From CAJQQK01 sp965224225 (GTDB lineage Bacteria; Pseudomonadota; Alphaproteobacteria; Rhizobiales; Hyphomicrobiaceae), in assembly GCA_965224225.1 (NCBI GenBank), contig CBDCZF010000020.1, forward strand, positions 1 to 64,000: 64,000 nt of DNA. The letters run 5' to 3'. How positions within the stretch are numbered: position 1 is the first letter of the stretch; each line of letters opens with the position of its first letter. The translations under genes and the position numbers were made by a program. Under the pieces are notes generated by a model. The model was given only the letters and a program-made list of their open reading frames with translations. It was not told the DNA's origin and ran no database searches. This document shows, one piece after another, positions 36,101-45,186 of the stretch.

Positions 36101-36466
36101 CGCGGCCGCATCCGCCCCGATCAATTCGACGCCCATCTCTTTCAGCGTGCCCCGCTTGTCGAGGGCCAGCGCCGTGTTGAGCGCCGTCTGGCCGCCCATC
36201 GTCGGCAATAGCGCGTCGGGGCGTTCCTGTTCGATGATCTTGGCGACGATCTCGGGCGTGATCGGCTCGATATAGGTGGCATCCGCCATATCCGGATCGG
36301 TCATGATCGTCGCCGGATTGGAGTTCACCAGAATAATCCGGTAGCCCTCCTCGCGGAGCGCCTTGCAGGCCTGGGTGCCGGAATAGTCGAACTCGCACGC
36401 CTGGCCGATGACGATCGGGCCGGCGCCAATGATCATGATGGACTTGATGTCGGTGCGTTTGGGCAT
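33164..36466 (-). CDS. carB: Carbamoyl-phosphate synthase large subunit
   Basis: 1100 residues from ATG 36466 (MPKRTDIKSIMIIGAGPIVI). Two homologous ATP-grasp halves are visible: PAIIRPSFTLGGTGGGVAYN in the first and PVVIRPSYVLGGRAMEIVHD in the second. The paired substrate regions are QACEFDYSGTQACKAL and QGIEFDYCCCHACFSLTKAG. A C-terminal regulatory MGS-like domain begins near GRVFVSVRDADKVRVLEPVR. It makes carbamoyl phosphate for pyrimidines and arginine with ammonia delivered by CarA; carA is not in the window. Confidence 0.97.
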   Translation of the reverse strand: MPKRTDIKSIMIIGAGPIVIGQACEFDYSGTQACKALREEGYRIILVNSNPATIMTDPDMADATYIEPITPEIVAKIIEQERPDALLPTMGGQTALNTALALDKRGTLKEMGVELIGADAAAIDKAEDRQLFREAMAKIGLETPRSRLAHNMAEALEALDYVRLPAIIRPSFTLGGTGGGVAYNRQEYVEIIERGLDASPTTQVLVEESVLGWKEYEMEVVRDKADNCIIICSIENVDAMGVHTGDSITVAPALTLTDKEYQIMRNASIAVLREIGVETGGSNVQFAVNPADGRLVVIEMNPRVSRSSALASKATGFPIAKVAARLAVGYTLDELENDITGGKTPASFEPTIDYVVTKIPRFAFEKFPGADPTLTTAMKSVGEVMAIGRTFAESLQKALRSMETGLTGLDDFTLEGLGQGDDKNVIRAALSQPTPDRILKVAEALRFGFDPDQVRAFCHYDRWFIDQLQGIIALEQRVAAHGLPDDAGLFRKLKAAGFSDARLAALAKLDVADVTAKRRQLGVVPAYKRIDTCAAEFATSTAYMYSTYETGFGDVAASEAAPTDRDKIIILGGGPNRIGQGIEFDYCCCHACFSLTKAGYETIMVNCNPETVSTDYDTSDRLYFEPLTDEDVIEIIRQEQANGTVKGVIVQFGGQTPLKLAAALAAADIPILGTSPDAIDLAEDRDRFNALIAELGLTQPESGIARSPGEARIEADRIGYPVVIRPSYVLGGRAMEIVHDGAEIDRYVANLSATLDRPSELVVSDNRPLLIDRYLTDAIEVDVDCLSDGNDTFIAGIMEHIEEAGIHSGDSACSLPPHSLGPEVIAELERQARALAKALQVVGLMNIQFAIKDGTVYIIEVNPRASRTVPFVAKVIGTPVAGIAAQVMAGAKLAEFELAPKVLEHIAVKEAVFPFARFPGVDPVLGPEMRSTGEVMGVDRDFALAFAKSQIGAGQSLPLEGRVFVSVRDADKVRVLEPVRELVEMGFAIVATRGTRRFLEENGIACDVVNKVLEGRPHIVDAMKNGEIALVFNTTEGAKALADSKDIRRTALLHHISYCTTISGAVAVTKAIRALKADILKVAPLQSYASEAARVSHDGL

Positions 36467-36584
36467 ATCAGCGGCGTCTTGTAGTGGACACCGAGGGGTT
36501 TGGCTATGGGTTAGTTGACGCGGGATAGAGCGTGTGCTGAGTACGTGCGAACACGTTAGCTGATTCATCCGCGGAATTGTTTCA

Positions 36585-37457
36585 ATGAACGTTTGGACAT
36601 TGATTGGGCGATCCTATGCGACGCCGTTTGAACGATTTGCTGCGATGGTCAAGATCTTCTGGCCGGCGGCTCTGGCCTGGGCATGCCTTACACTGTGGTC
36701 CGAGTATTCCCACCGCCTGGCTACCACGCCAGCGATGCTGGCACAGATCGGTCAGGACGGCGAAGCAGGTACCTCTACTGGCGCAGGCGGGCTTTGGCCG
36801 AACTATTACGTTGTAGTGGGCTTGCTGATCGCAATTGGCACGCTCACGACCGTATCAGCCCTGGTACGGTGGCATCGCCATTTGATCAACCAGGCAGAGC
36901 CGAGCATGGCTGGGATTTGGCTGCGCGGACACGAATGGTGGTTCTTATGGCGGTGGACATGGCTCGGAGCAACAACATGCCTATTCTTTTTGCTCGTGCT
37001 TGCCGTACTGGTCGTAGGGTTGATCACGCAGACCCCAATTGAGGTCTTGGAGAATCCGGACCCTTCTACCTCGATGCCAGTCCTTCAGTTGGTGATGGGT
37101 TTGGCCTGGATCCTTGTCGTCGGGACGGGCCTGACAGGCTGGCTGTTTCCTCGCACATTTCTGTCTCTCGCCGCAATTGCTGTCGGCGAGGGCAGGGAAT
37201 ACCAGCAAGGCAGCAAGACAACGATCAGTGCATCTGATTGCTCGAAATTGACGCTCGCTATTCTTGCGACAACGGCACCACTCCTGCTGGTCAGCCTATA
37301 CTTGATTGGGCTAACATCTCACTGGGATGTCGAGAGCATGGCTCCACTATCGTTTGCCTACATTATAGGAACCGTTTTGGTGGAAATCTCGAACATGCTG
37401 GCATTCATCGTCTTCGCGACAATGTTATCCCTGTTCTATCGATTTCGATTTCGTTGA
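36585..37457 (+). CDS. Polytopic membrane protein of unknown function
   Basis: 290 residues with about six hydrophobic segments (PAALAWACLTLW, YYVVVGLLIAIGTLTTVSAL, LFFLLVLAVLVVGLI, AWILVVGTGLTGWLFPRTFL, LAILATTAPLLLVSLYLIGL, FIVFATMLSLFYRF). The N-terminus begins MNVWTLIGRSYATPFERFAA. I recognise no family or catalytic motif. It is divergent from carB with 118 bases between the starts. Confidence 0.75.
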   Translation: MNVWTLIGRSYATPFERFAAMVKIFWPAALAWACLTLWSEYSHRLATTPAMLAQIGQDGEAGTSTGAGGLWPNYYVVVGLLIAIGTLTTVSALVRWHRHLINQAEPSMAGIWLRGHEWWFLWRWTWLGATTCLFFLLVLAVLVVGLITQTPIEVLENPDPSTSMPVLQLVMGLAWILVVGTGLTGWLFPRTFLSLAAIAVGEGREYQQGSKTTISASDCSKLTLAILATTAPLLLVSLYLIGLTSHWDVESMAPLSFAYIIGTVLVEISNMLAFIVFATMLSLFYRFRFR

Positions 37458-37557
37458 GTGGCCCGGCAAAAGTAATCTGGCGCGCAAACCAGAGTGATCA
37501 TTTCCCGTCGGCCCTCAAACAGCCAACGCGCGGTGGAGCTTCTCACTTGCCCGAAAC

Positions 37558-39999
37558 TTAGGAGCGCAATCGCTCGTTGCTCGGGTCCCACACGGCCGAA
37601 TGCGGCTGGACGACGGCTGGATAGCGCTCGCCGAAGATTTCGATCTCGACCTTGCTGCCGGGCTCGGCAACATCGGCGCTGAGCATGCCAAGCGCGATCG
37701 AGGCATTGGCGCGATAGCCCCATGCACCCGACGTCGTCTCGCCAACCACTTTGCCGTTTTTCCAGACAGTCGACATGTAGGGCGCATCGCAGTCGCCTGC
37801 TTCGACGATCATCGAGGCAAAACGGCGCGTGACGCCGGCCTGGCGCTCACGCTGCATCGCAGCCTTGCCCGGAAAGTCGGCCGGCTTGTCGAGTTTGACG
37901 AAGCGGTCGAGGCCACCTTGCAGCACCGTGTAGTCGGTCGACAGATCACCCTTCCAGGCGCGGTAGCCCTTCTCGATGCGCAGCGAGTTGAGCGCGAACA
38001 TGCCGAACGGCTTGGCGCCGGCATCGAGGACGGCATCGTAGATCGCCGGAACTGCATCGTTCGAGGCGTGGATCTCCCAGCCGAGTTCGCCGGCAAAACT
38101 GACCCGCAAGAGCGCCGCCCGGGCACCGCAGATTTCGGTTTCCTGTTGGGAGAGCCAGGGCAGGCCGAGATCTGCCTTGCACAGCCCGGACATCAGGTCG
38201 CGCGATCGCGGACCTGTTACAATCAGCGTGTCGAGGTTATCGGTGAGATCCTCGAGCCGGATCACACCACCCGCCGGCAGGTATTTTTCGAGCCACTCGC
38301 GGTCGTGCCACTGCGCGGTTGCGGCCGTGATCAGATAAAAGTGATCCTCGGCAACACGTGTCACCGACATTTCGGTGACGATGCGGCCCTTCTCGTCGGC
38401 AAAGTAGGCGAGGCCGACGCGGCCAACCCGCGGCAGGGCGCCAGTGATCAGGCCGTCGAGCCAGGCGGCCGCTCCCCGGCCTTCGAGCTTGAAGCGGGCG
38501 AATCCCGGCAGGTCGAGGACGCCGACATGATCACGCACTGCCTCGCATTCAGCCTTGATGCGCGGCGACCATGGCCCTTCCCTCCTCCAGGTCTGGGTTG
38601 CTTCCTCAGACGTATCGTCACCAGGCTCGGCGAACCAGTTGGCGCGCTCCCAGCCGTTGTAGGCACCCATCTGGCCGCCGAGGCCGACGATCCGCTCGTG
38701 CACGGGCGAGAGCTTCATGTTGCGCCCGGCCGGCCACGCGTGACACGGAAAGTGCATCGCGTATTCGTGGCCATAGACCTCCATCGCCTTCGCCTTGGCG
38801 TAGGCCCTGTCGGCGGTGAACGCGGTGAAGCGGCGCGGATCACACGACCACATGTCCCACTCGGTCATGCCCTCGGTGACCCACTCGGCGAGCACCTTGC
38901 CGGCACCACCGGCCTGTGCGATGCCGAAGGTGAAGACGCAGGCCTCGAACGCAGCGGGTACGCCCGGCATCGGCCCGATCAGCGGGTTGCCGTCGGGCGT
39001 GTAGGGGATCGGCCCGTTGATCACTTTCGACAGGCCCGTCGTGGCGAGTGCCGGCACGCGGGCCATGGCATCTTCGAGATACCATTCGAGGCGTTCGAGG
39101 TCGTCGGGATAGAGCTGGAACGAGAAATCATCGGGCATCGGGTCGTCGGGCGTCGTCCAGTGCGCCTTGCAGTTGCGCTCGTAAGGCCCGAGGTTCATGC
39201 CGTTGTTTTCCTGGCGCAGGTAGTAGGAGGTGTCGACGTCGCGCAAGAGCGGCAATTTGCGGCCGTGCTCCTTACTCCAGGCTTTGATCTCGTCGATTTC
39301 CTCGAACAGGATGTACTGGTGGCTCATCGTCGCCATTGGAATGTCGCGGCCGAACCAACGCCCGACTTCGCCTGCATAGTAACCGGCAGCGTTGACCACG
39401 TACTCGCAGCGGATCTCACCGTGCTGCGTCGAGACTACCCATTCGCCACCGTCACGCCGGGCACCGGTTGCCGAACAGAAGCGGATGACCTTGGCACCGA
39501 GATCGCGGGCGCCCTTGGCGAGTGCCTGAGTGAGCTGGGCGGGGTCGATATCGCCGTCATAGGGATCGTAGAGAGCGCCGGTCAGGTCATGGGTCTCGAC
39601 GAACGGGTGACGCGCCTTGATCTCGTCAGGCTTCAGAATCTCGATGTCCATGCCCTGGTAGCGGCCCATGCCGGCGACGCGCTGGAACTCCTGCAGACGT
39701 TCCTTTGAATGGGCCAGCCGGATCGAACCGGTGACGTGATAGTTCATCGGATAGTCGACCGCCTCACCGAGCCCGCGATAAAGCTCGGTCGAATAGCGCT
39801 GCATGTTCATGATCGACCAGGACGATGAGAACGTCGGCACGTTGCCGGCTGCATGCCAGGTCGAGCCGGCGGTCAACTCGTTCTTCTCGAGCAGCACGCA
39901 ATCCGTCCAGCCGGCCTTGGCGAGATGGTAGAGGCACGATGCGCCGACCGCACCGCCGCCGATCACCACCACCCGCGCCGTCGATGGCAAGTCCGCCAT
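37558..39999 (-). CDS. GcvT-family FAD-dependent dehydrogenase (dimethylglycine/sarcosine dehydrogenase-like)
   Basis: 813 residues from ATG 39999 behind AGGAGG. The N-terminal FAD domain starts ARVVVIGGGAVGASCLYHLA, followed by LLEKNELTAGSTWHAAGNVP, where the His is the usual covalent-flavin site. The second half is a GcvT-like folate domain (DHVGVLDLPGFARFKLEGRG, RVSFAGELGWEIH, LNSLRIEKGYRAWKGDLSTD). This two-domain layout fits enzymes that demethylate dimethylglycine, sarcosine or related N-methyl amines and pass the carbon to tetrahydrofolate. The exact substrate is open. Confidence 0.9.
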   Translation of the reverse strand: MADLPSTARVVVIGGGAVGASCLYHLAKAGWTDCVLLEKNELTAGSTWHAAGNVPTFSSSWSIMNMQRYSTELYRGLGEAVDYPMNYHVTGSIRLAHSKERLQEFQRVAGMGRYQGMDIEILKPDEIKARHPFVETHDLTGALYDPYDGDIDPAQLTQALAKGARDLGAKVIRFCSATGARRDGGEWVVSTQHGEIRCEYVVNAAGYYAGEVGRWFGRDIPMATMSHQYILFEEIDEIKAWSKEHGRKLPLLRDVDTSYYLRQENNGMNLGPYERNCKAHWTTPDDPMPDDFSFQLYPDDLERLEWYLEDAMARVPALATTGLSKVINGPIPYTPDGNPLIGPMPGVPAAFEACVFTFGIAQAGGAGKVLAEWVTEGMTEWDMWSCDPRRFTAFTADRAYAKAKAMEVYGHEYAMHFPCHAWPAGRNMKLSPVHERIVGLGGQMGAYNGWERANWFAEPGDDTSEEATQTWRREGPWSPRIKAECEAVRDHVGVLDLPGFARFKLEGRGAAAWLDGLITGALPRVGRVGLAYFADEKGRIVTEMSVTRVAEDHFYLITAATAQWHDREWLEKYLPAGGVIRLEDLTDNLDTLIVTGPRSRDLMSGLCKADLGLPWLSQQETEICGARAALLRVSFAGELGWEIHASNDAVPAIYDAVLDAGAKPFGMFALNSLRIEKGYRAWKGDLSTDYTVLQGGLDRFVKLDKPADFPGKAAMQRERQAGVTRRFASMIVEAGDCDAPYMSTVWKNGKVVGETTSGAWGYRANASIALGMLSADVAEPGSKVEIEIFGERYPAVVQPHSAVWDPSNERLRS

Positions 40000-40373
40000 G
40001 TCGTCCTCCTGCGTCGTCACTACGGGCCTTCAAGCTCATGAGTCTATGGGTGGCCTATTGGATTTCGCCCCTTCGGACGTGTTCATGGGCGACGGCAATT
40101 ATACCAAAGCGACAATTTCGCCGGTCGGCCGAGCCGGGCAATGATTCCAACGTATCGATCACGAGGTCAACAACCACTGTTGATGGGCGTCGCGATCGAC
40201 CAGGCCCATCACCGTGAAGTCACCCAAACGTGTGCCTTGCATCCGTTGTGCCGGCCCCAGCGCCACCCATGTCAATAGTGACGATCCGCGCCTTTGGTTC
40301 TCGTGAAGGCGACATCTTCGCCAACCGAATTCACCGGGCGCGGATGAAGCAACGCGAAACCATGGAGACGATC

Positions 40374-40700
40374 ATGTTCAAGCGATTGATTGCGGCTGGA
40401 TTAGTGTTCGGTATGGCAGCGACGGCACCGCCGCTTGCTGCATCCGCTCATGCGCAAATGAGCTGTTCGACAAGAGCCAACATCGTTGGCATGCTGAAGC
40501 AGCGCCATGACGAGGCCCTGCTGGGCGTTGGCCTGATTGGCGATCAGGCCGCGTTTGAGATCTGGCGGGCCAAAAGATCAGGTTCGTGGACGATCATCAT
40601 GTCACGACCGAACAACACGGCCTGCATCGTCGCGGCCGGCAAGAACTGGATCGATGTCGCCGGCAAATTGGCCGACGGAAACGCGGCCTTTGCCGAGTGA
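40374..40700 (+). CDS. Small secreted protein of unknown function
   Basis: 108 residues from ATG 40374 after GGAGACG. A signal peptide (MFKRLIAAGLVFGMAATAPP to SAHAQ) is followed by an 80-residue mature part with CSTRANIVGMLKQRHDEALL, FEIWRAKRSGSWTIIMSRP and ACIVAAGKNW. Two Cys could pair. It resembles short alphaproteobacterial periplasmic proteins of unknown role. Confidence 0.7.
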   Translation: MFKRLIAAGLVFGMAATAPPLAASAHAQMSCSTRANIVGMLKQRHDEALLGVGLIGDQAAFEIWRAKRSGSWTIIMSRPNNTACIVAAGKNWIDVAGKLADGNAAFAE

Positions 40701-40780
40701 CGCGGGCGCTGTAACTTGCCCGTATGGTGGCGCCGGATGATGTGAGCGCATCCGTCAGCTCGGCGCCTTGTGTCACCGCT

Positions 40781-40934
40781 ATGCCCCTCACCCTAACCCT
40801 CTCCCCGTACGCGCCGAAGTGGCGCTACAGGGAGAGGGAATCCGGCCGTGCCTTGATGAACCGGTGTTGGCAAAACGACTGGCCAAGTTCCCTCTCCCCG
40901 TACTTCACGGGGAGAGGGTTAGGGTGAGGGGCAT
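40781..40934. repeat. Inverted-repeat element with 28-bp perfect ends
   Basis: Bases 40781-40808 (starting ATGCCCCTCACCCTAACCC) are the exact reverse complement of 40907-40934. The CCCTAACCCTCTCCCC core is a repeat seen across many proteobacterial genomes. A second partial copy of the core lies inside near 40890. The 154-base unit contains no gene and sits between two convergent genes. Confidence 0.8.
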
Positions 40935-40983
40935 GGGGCGGTATGAACCGGCACAAGTCCCGAATTTCAAGCTGGCGCGTAAT

Positions 40984-42741
40984 TCATTCCGCCGCCATCA
41001 CAACCTGGCCGCTGGCCTCGTCGTAAACGCGCTGGCCCTGGACCAGCCGGCCGGGCAGGGCGCCGGTCGGCTCGCCGTTGCGGTAGGTCACGACACCTGA
41101 GACGATCGTCGCATCATAGCCGGTCGCCTTTTGCAGCAACCGCTTGCCGCCGGCCGGCAGATCGTAAGTCACGTAAGGTTTGCCGAACGCGACGTTGTCG
41201 TAGTCGATGACGTTGAGGTCGGCCTTCTTGCCAACGGCAATCGTGCCGCGATCATCGAGACCGGCGGCATGTGCCGTATCCGACGTCAGGCGGCGAATGA
41301 CTTCCGGGATGTCATAGCGCCCGCGCTCGCGGCCCCAGTACGTCATCAGCCAAGTCGGGAAGCCAGCATCAAGGATAAAACCCACGTGTGCACCGCCGTC
41401 GCCGAGGCCCATGATGACGTTCTTGTCGTCCATCATCGCTGCCATCGCGGAAGTGTCGAAGTTGTAGTAGTTGACCAGCGGTGAGTAGATGAAGCCACGC
41501 CCCTCATCTTCGAGCAGGATGTCGTAGGCAACCTCCTCCGGCTTGCGGCCTTCACGCTCGGCCATCGCGGCTACCGAATCTTCTTTCTTCGGCAGATACT
41601 TCGGCGGATTGCCGAAGCGGTACATGTGGTGCCACATCAACCGGTGAATCAGCGGAAACACCGAACCGGTTACCCGGTCCTCGGACACGATCCTGGCGCG
41701 CACTTCGGGCTCACGCATGCGTGCGACCCGTTCGGCAAGGGGCAGATCCGCGATCGACTTGTAGGTCGGCGTACCCGAGAACGGGTTCTGGCTGCCCTCG
41801 AGACCGAGCAGCAGGCCGATAGCTCGCGGAGCAGCGACCGGCCGGATCGAGTGGCCATCGGCCACTGCCCGGCGTGACATGTCCATCAGTTCGCGCCAAA
41901 CGCCGCTGCGCTCAGGCTCGTGGCGCTGCGTCAGGGTGAACACCGCCGGCCGGCCAGAGACCTCGACAACCCGGCGCAACATCTCGAATTCGCTCTTGGC
42001 GTCCGGTTCGTTCCAGTCCGACACGATCTCGATGAAGCCGGCACCGGCATCGCGCAGGCCAAGTGCAATGCCGGTCAGTTCCTCTTCCGTCGCCCTAAGC
42101 GTTGGTGTGTAGTCCCCGCTGTGGCTCTTGTGGCTGATCGTGCGGGAGGTGGAAAACCCGAATGCACCGGCACGAACCGCCTGCTGGGTGATGTCGCGCA
42201 TCGCGGTGATGTCATCAGCAGTTGCAGCCTCCTGGCGGATCGCGCGGTCGCCCATCACGAAGACGCGCACAGCAGCATGGGGCAGCAAAACGCAAAGGTC
42301 GATATCGCGGTCATGACGTTTAAGTGTTTCGAGATATTCCGGAAAGCTTTCCCATTGCCAGGTCAGGCCTTCGTGCATGACCGGCCCAGGAATGTCCTCT
42401 ACGCCCTCCATCAGCTCGACGAGCTTTTCGCGGTCTTCCGGCTTGCACGGTGCAAAACCAACGCCGCAATTGCCTATAACGGCGGTCGTCACGCCGTGCC
42501 AGGCCGATGGTGCCGTGTATTTGTCCCATACCGCCTGGCCGTCGTAGTGGGTGTGAATGTCGACGAAGCCGGGTGTTACGATGCGGCCGGTGGCATCGAT
42601 CTCTTCGCGGCCGGAGCCGTCGAACGTGCCGACAGCTGCGATCCGGCCATCGATGATTCCGACGTCACCGTCGAACGCATCCGCGCCCGTGCCATCGACA
42701 ATTCTACCATTGCGAATAATGAGATCGAATTTCCTGGACAT
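40984..42741 (-). CDS. N-acyl-D-amino-acid deacylase family amidohydrolase
   Basis: 585 residues starting MSRKFDLIIRNGRIVDGTGA. Metal-site motifs are PGFVDIHTHYDGQAVWD and VIGNCGVGFAPCKPED, then GAFGFSTSRTISHKS, a later GLGDGGAHVGFILDAGFP, and the closing amidohydrolase strand GKKADLNVIDYDNV. The length and order match D-aminoacylases that release D-amino acids from N-acyl forms. Substrate preference cannot be told. Confidence 0.88.
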   Translation of the reverse strand: MSRKFDLIIRNGRIVDGTGADAFDGDVGIIDGRIAAVGTFDGSGREEIDATGRIVTPGFVDIHTHYDGQAVWDKYTAPSAWHGVTTAVIGNCGVGFAPCKPEDREKLVELMEGVEDIPGPVMHEGLTWQWESFPEYLETLKRHDRDIDLCVLLPHAAVRVFVMGDRAIRQEAATADDITAMRDITQQAVRAGAFGFSTSRTISHKSHSGDYTPTLRATEEELTGIALGLRDAGAGFIEIVSDWNEPDAKSEFEMLRRVVEVSGRPAVFTLTQRHEPERSGVWRELMDMSRRAVADGHSIRPVAAPRAIGLLLGLEGSQNPFSGTPTYKSIADLPLAERVARMREPEVRARIVSEDRVTGSVFPLIHRLMWHHMYRFGNPPKYLPKKEDSVAAMAEREGRKPEEVAYDILLEDEGRGFIYSPLVNYYNFDTSAMAAMMDDKNVIMGLGDGGAHVGFILDAGFPTWLMTYWGRERGRYDIPEVIRRLTSDTAHAAGLDDRGTIAVGKKADLNVIDYDNVAFGKPYVTYDLPAGGKRLLQKATGYDATIVSGVVTYRNGEPTGALPGRLVQGQRVYDEASGQVVMAAE

Positions 42742-42805
42742 TGGTCAGTATCTCCATCGGGAATGACGATTGGATCGGGCGGCAGGACCGCCAACGAAAA
42801 ATTTA

Positions 42806-43900
42806 TCAGTCAGGCATGTGGTAGCCGGGCGTCGATTTCGAGAGCGCGATTTCCTCATCCGTCATGTATTCGACGATATCCTCGAAGAGCGGTGATGAAA
42901 GATACCGCTCGCTGGTGTCCGGCAACATGCAGACGATAACGGAACCTGGTGCTGCCCGTGCTGCGATCTGCATTGCCACAGCGAACGTCGCGCCGCCTGA
43001 CACTCCGGTCATGATGCCTTCCTTCTGTGCAAGTCTTTGAGCCCAGGCGATCCCCTCAGTGCCAGCGATCGGGATCAGTTCGTCGTAGTACGACTTGTCG
43101 AGCGCCTCCTGTAAAACGTATGGGATGAAATCCGGTGTCCAGCCCTGGATCGGATGTGGTTCGAATGCGGAATGGCTCACTGCCGGCTCGTTGTCCGGGC
43201 CGCGTTGTTGGGCCTCGCCGCTGCCGAGCAATTGGGCGTTGGCCGGTTCGCATAAGATAATCTTGGTATCAGGACGTTCCTTGCGCAGCACGCGGCCGAC
43301 ACCTGCAACCGTGCCACCCGTTCCATAACCGCTCACCCAGTAGTCGAGACGGTCGCCGTCGAAGTCAGCCATCAATTCGCGGGCGGTGGTGTTTTCGTGA
43401 ATTTCGGCGTTGGCATCGGTTTCGAACTGGCGGGCCAGGAACCAGCCGTTGGCCGCGGCCAGCTCGACCGCTTTGCGGTACATGCCGAAGCCCTTCTCGG
43501 CGCGGGGCGTCAAAACAACCTTGGCACCCAGGAAGCGCATCAACCGGCGCCGCTCGATCGAAAAACTGTCGGCCATGGTGACGACCAGCGGATAGCCTTT
43601 GGCGGCACAGACGATGGCAAGTCCGATACCGGTATTACCGCTGGTTGCTTCAACGACGGTCTGGCCCGGCTTCAAGGTGCCGTTGCGTTCGGCCGCCTCG
43701 ATGATGTTGAGGGCTAGGCGGTCCTTGACGGATGCCGCCGGATTGAAGAATTCCGCCTTGGCGTATAGGCGTACATGATCAGGAGCCAAGTTGTTGATCC
43801 TGATGCAGGGTGTATTGCCGACGGTGTCGAGCACGCTGTCGAAGACACCGCCACGGCCCAAGGTCGTGCGTACGCCGCCTGCGGGAGCCTGATCATTCAT
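42806..43900 (-). CDS. Cysteine synthase family PLP enzyme
   Basis: 364 residues from ATG 43900 after AAAGGA. The PLP lysine is in NPAASVKDRLALNIIEAAE, the phosphate/substrate loop in VEATSGNTGIGLAIV, and the glycine loop in VSGYGTGGTVAGVGRVL. It is a fold-type II beta-replacement enzyme making cysteine from O-acetylserine and sulfide. It has an N-terminal extension of about 25 residues and an insert (QQRGPDNEPAVSHSAFEP) compared with standard CysK, so another thiol or donor is possible. Confidence 0.87.
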   Translation of the reverse strand: MNDQAPAGGVRTTLGRGGVFDSVLDTVGNTPCIRINNLAPDHVRLYAKAEFFNPAASVKDRLALNIIEAAERNGTLKPGQTVVEATSGNTGIGLAIVCAAKGYPLVVTMADSFSIERRRLMRFLGAKVVLTPRAEKGFGMYRKAVELAAANGWFLARQFETDANAEIHENTTARELMADFDGDRLDYWVSGYGTGGTVAGVGRVLRKERPDTKIILCEPANAQLLGSGEAQQRGPDNEPAVSHSAFEPHPIQGWTPDFIPYVLQEALDKSYYDELIPIAGTEGIAWAQRLAQKEGIMTGVSGGATFAVAMQIAARAAPGSVIVCMLPDTSERYLSSPLFEDIVEYMTDEEIALSKSTPGYHMPD

Positions 43901-44063
43901 TGTCGAAATCCTTTCTGAACATTTGACGTGCGCATGGTGAAATCGCACTTGGTCTCGTGAGCCGCTGGCGAGGCCAAAAGACTGCATTGTCGATGCTTAA
44001 TGAGTCACGTTATTTGTGACAGACTAAGTCGCCAAGGCCAAAGATCCTCCCGGTCCCATAGAA

Positions 44064-44969
44064 TCAGGAACGGCGGCTGTCCAACGCCCCCAAAAAATCG
44101 TCGACCAGCCCGCCCGGCGCGCGAATGACATGCTCCTCAGCCGGGAACCGGCCGCCACGCACGTCGTCGACGAACTCCTTGAAGCCGGCGACGCGTTCGG
44201 TCTGGATCTCTTGCATCATCTTGTAGATGTTGCGGTACTGCTTGGAATGGCGCGGATAGGGCGGGGGATTATTCCCAAGGATATCCTCGGCGAACAGGAA
44301 CTGGATGTCGCCGCCGCTGCCGGCGCCGATCGATGAAGTCATAAGGGAAGTGCGCTTGGAAATCTCGACCAGCAATTCCTCAGGGATGACCTCGACCTCG
44401 ACGGCATAGGCGCCGGCGTTCTCGAGCGCCTTGATTTGATCGTAAACCCAGACCGCTTCACCGAGCGTCTTGCCGACGGCTCGGAGACCGCCCGTCCAGG
44501 TGCTCCGGCGCGGCACCAGGCCGGCGTGGCCCTGGACAGGGATACCTGCCTCGGCAGCGGCCTCAATGAAGCGCGGGCTCCACTGGCACATGATCGCATC
44601 GGCACCCAGCGCCATCGCATCATAGCCGAGACGAACCGCCTCCTCCGGGCTGGCGGCGGCAACCAGGGGAACTGAAAAGGCCATGAACGTGTGCGGGGCG
44701 GCACGGCGGATCTCGGCGGCAAGTCCGGGCTCTTTGGGATCGAACCGCACCTTCATGGTGTCGATGCCGGCTTCCTCGGCGGCGATCGCCTCTGCGACCG
44801 AGAACGGCAAGGTCTCGACGAGCACGCGCTTGCCCTTCTGGTCACGCAAGTCTTTCACCGTGTAATTGCGCGTGCCGTAGTGGCCGCCGAGGGTCATTAT
44901 CCGCGTCAGACCGCGCTTGCCCGCATCTCTCGGCGGTATCCCGCCATCGCCGGTTGCATGACTTGCCAT
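44064..44969 (-). CDS. Ketopantoate hydroxymethyltransferase (PanB) family protein
   Basis: 301 residues from ATG 44969. A barrel of the PanB type: RIMTLGGHYGTRNYTVKDL, AIAAEEAGIDTMKVRF, PVQGHAGLVPRRSTWTGG, AYAVEVEVIPEELLVEISKR and SSIGAGSGGDIQFLFAEDIL. PanB adds a one-carbon unit to ketoisovalerate with Mg2+. Several standard PanB motifs are altered (the usual HLGLTPQ and GIGAGPxCDGQ segments), so a related aldol reaction on another keto acid is likely. Confidence 0.75.
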   Translation of the reverse strand: MASHATGDGGIPPRDAGKRGLTRIMTLGGHYGTRNYTVKDLRDQKGKRVLVETLPFSVAEAIAAEEAGIDTMKVRFDPKEPGLAAEIRRAAPHTFMAFSVPLVAAASPEEAVRLGYDAMALGADAIMCQWSPRFIEAAAEAGIPVQGHAGLVPRRSTWTGGLRAVGKTLGEAVWVYDQIKALENAGAYAVEVEVIPEELLVEISKRTSLMTSSIGAGSGGDIQFLFAEDILGNNPPPYPRHSKQYRNIYKMMQEIQTERVAGFKEFVDDVRGGRFPAEEHVIRAPGGLVDDFLGALDSRRS

Positions 44970-45186
44970 GTCTCGTGCCTCTCTTTTTTGTCTCGTGTTG
45001 AATTGATCGGCGCCGTGCGGGTAACAAACGATCTTAGAGAAACGCTCGGGCTTCGAAGTGCCGCTATGCCGGTATCGAGTGCATCTTAATCCAAATTTAG
45101 TTTGCCGTAACGCCCTCGCCCACGCCAACGGATCGCGGTATCCTTGGCCAATCATCAGTCAAGTACAGTTATGTCGAAGGTGTGGG

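Noticed and set aside
34046..36211. Long open frame of 721 codons on the plus strand
   Set aside because: It is antisense to carB, whose motifs are complete. GC-rich codon bias keeps the opposite frame open; the translation is rich in Arg/Asp/Gly and has no domain pattern.
37600..39708. Open frame of 702 codons on the plus strand
   Set aside because: Antisense shadow of the GcvT/FAD dehydrogenase gene, with the same composition bias and no recognisable motif or ribosome site.
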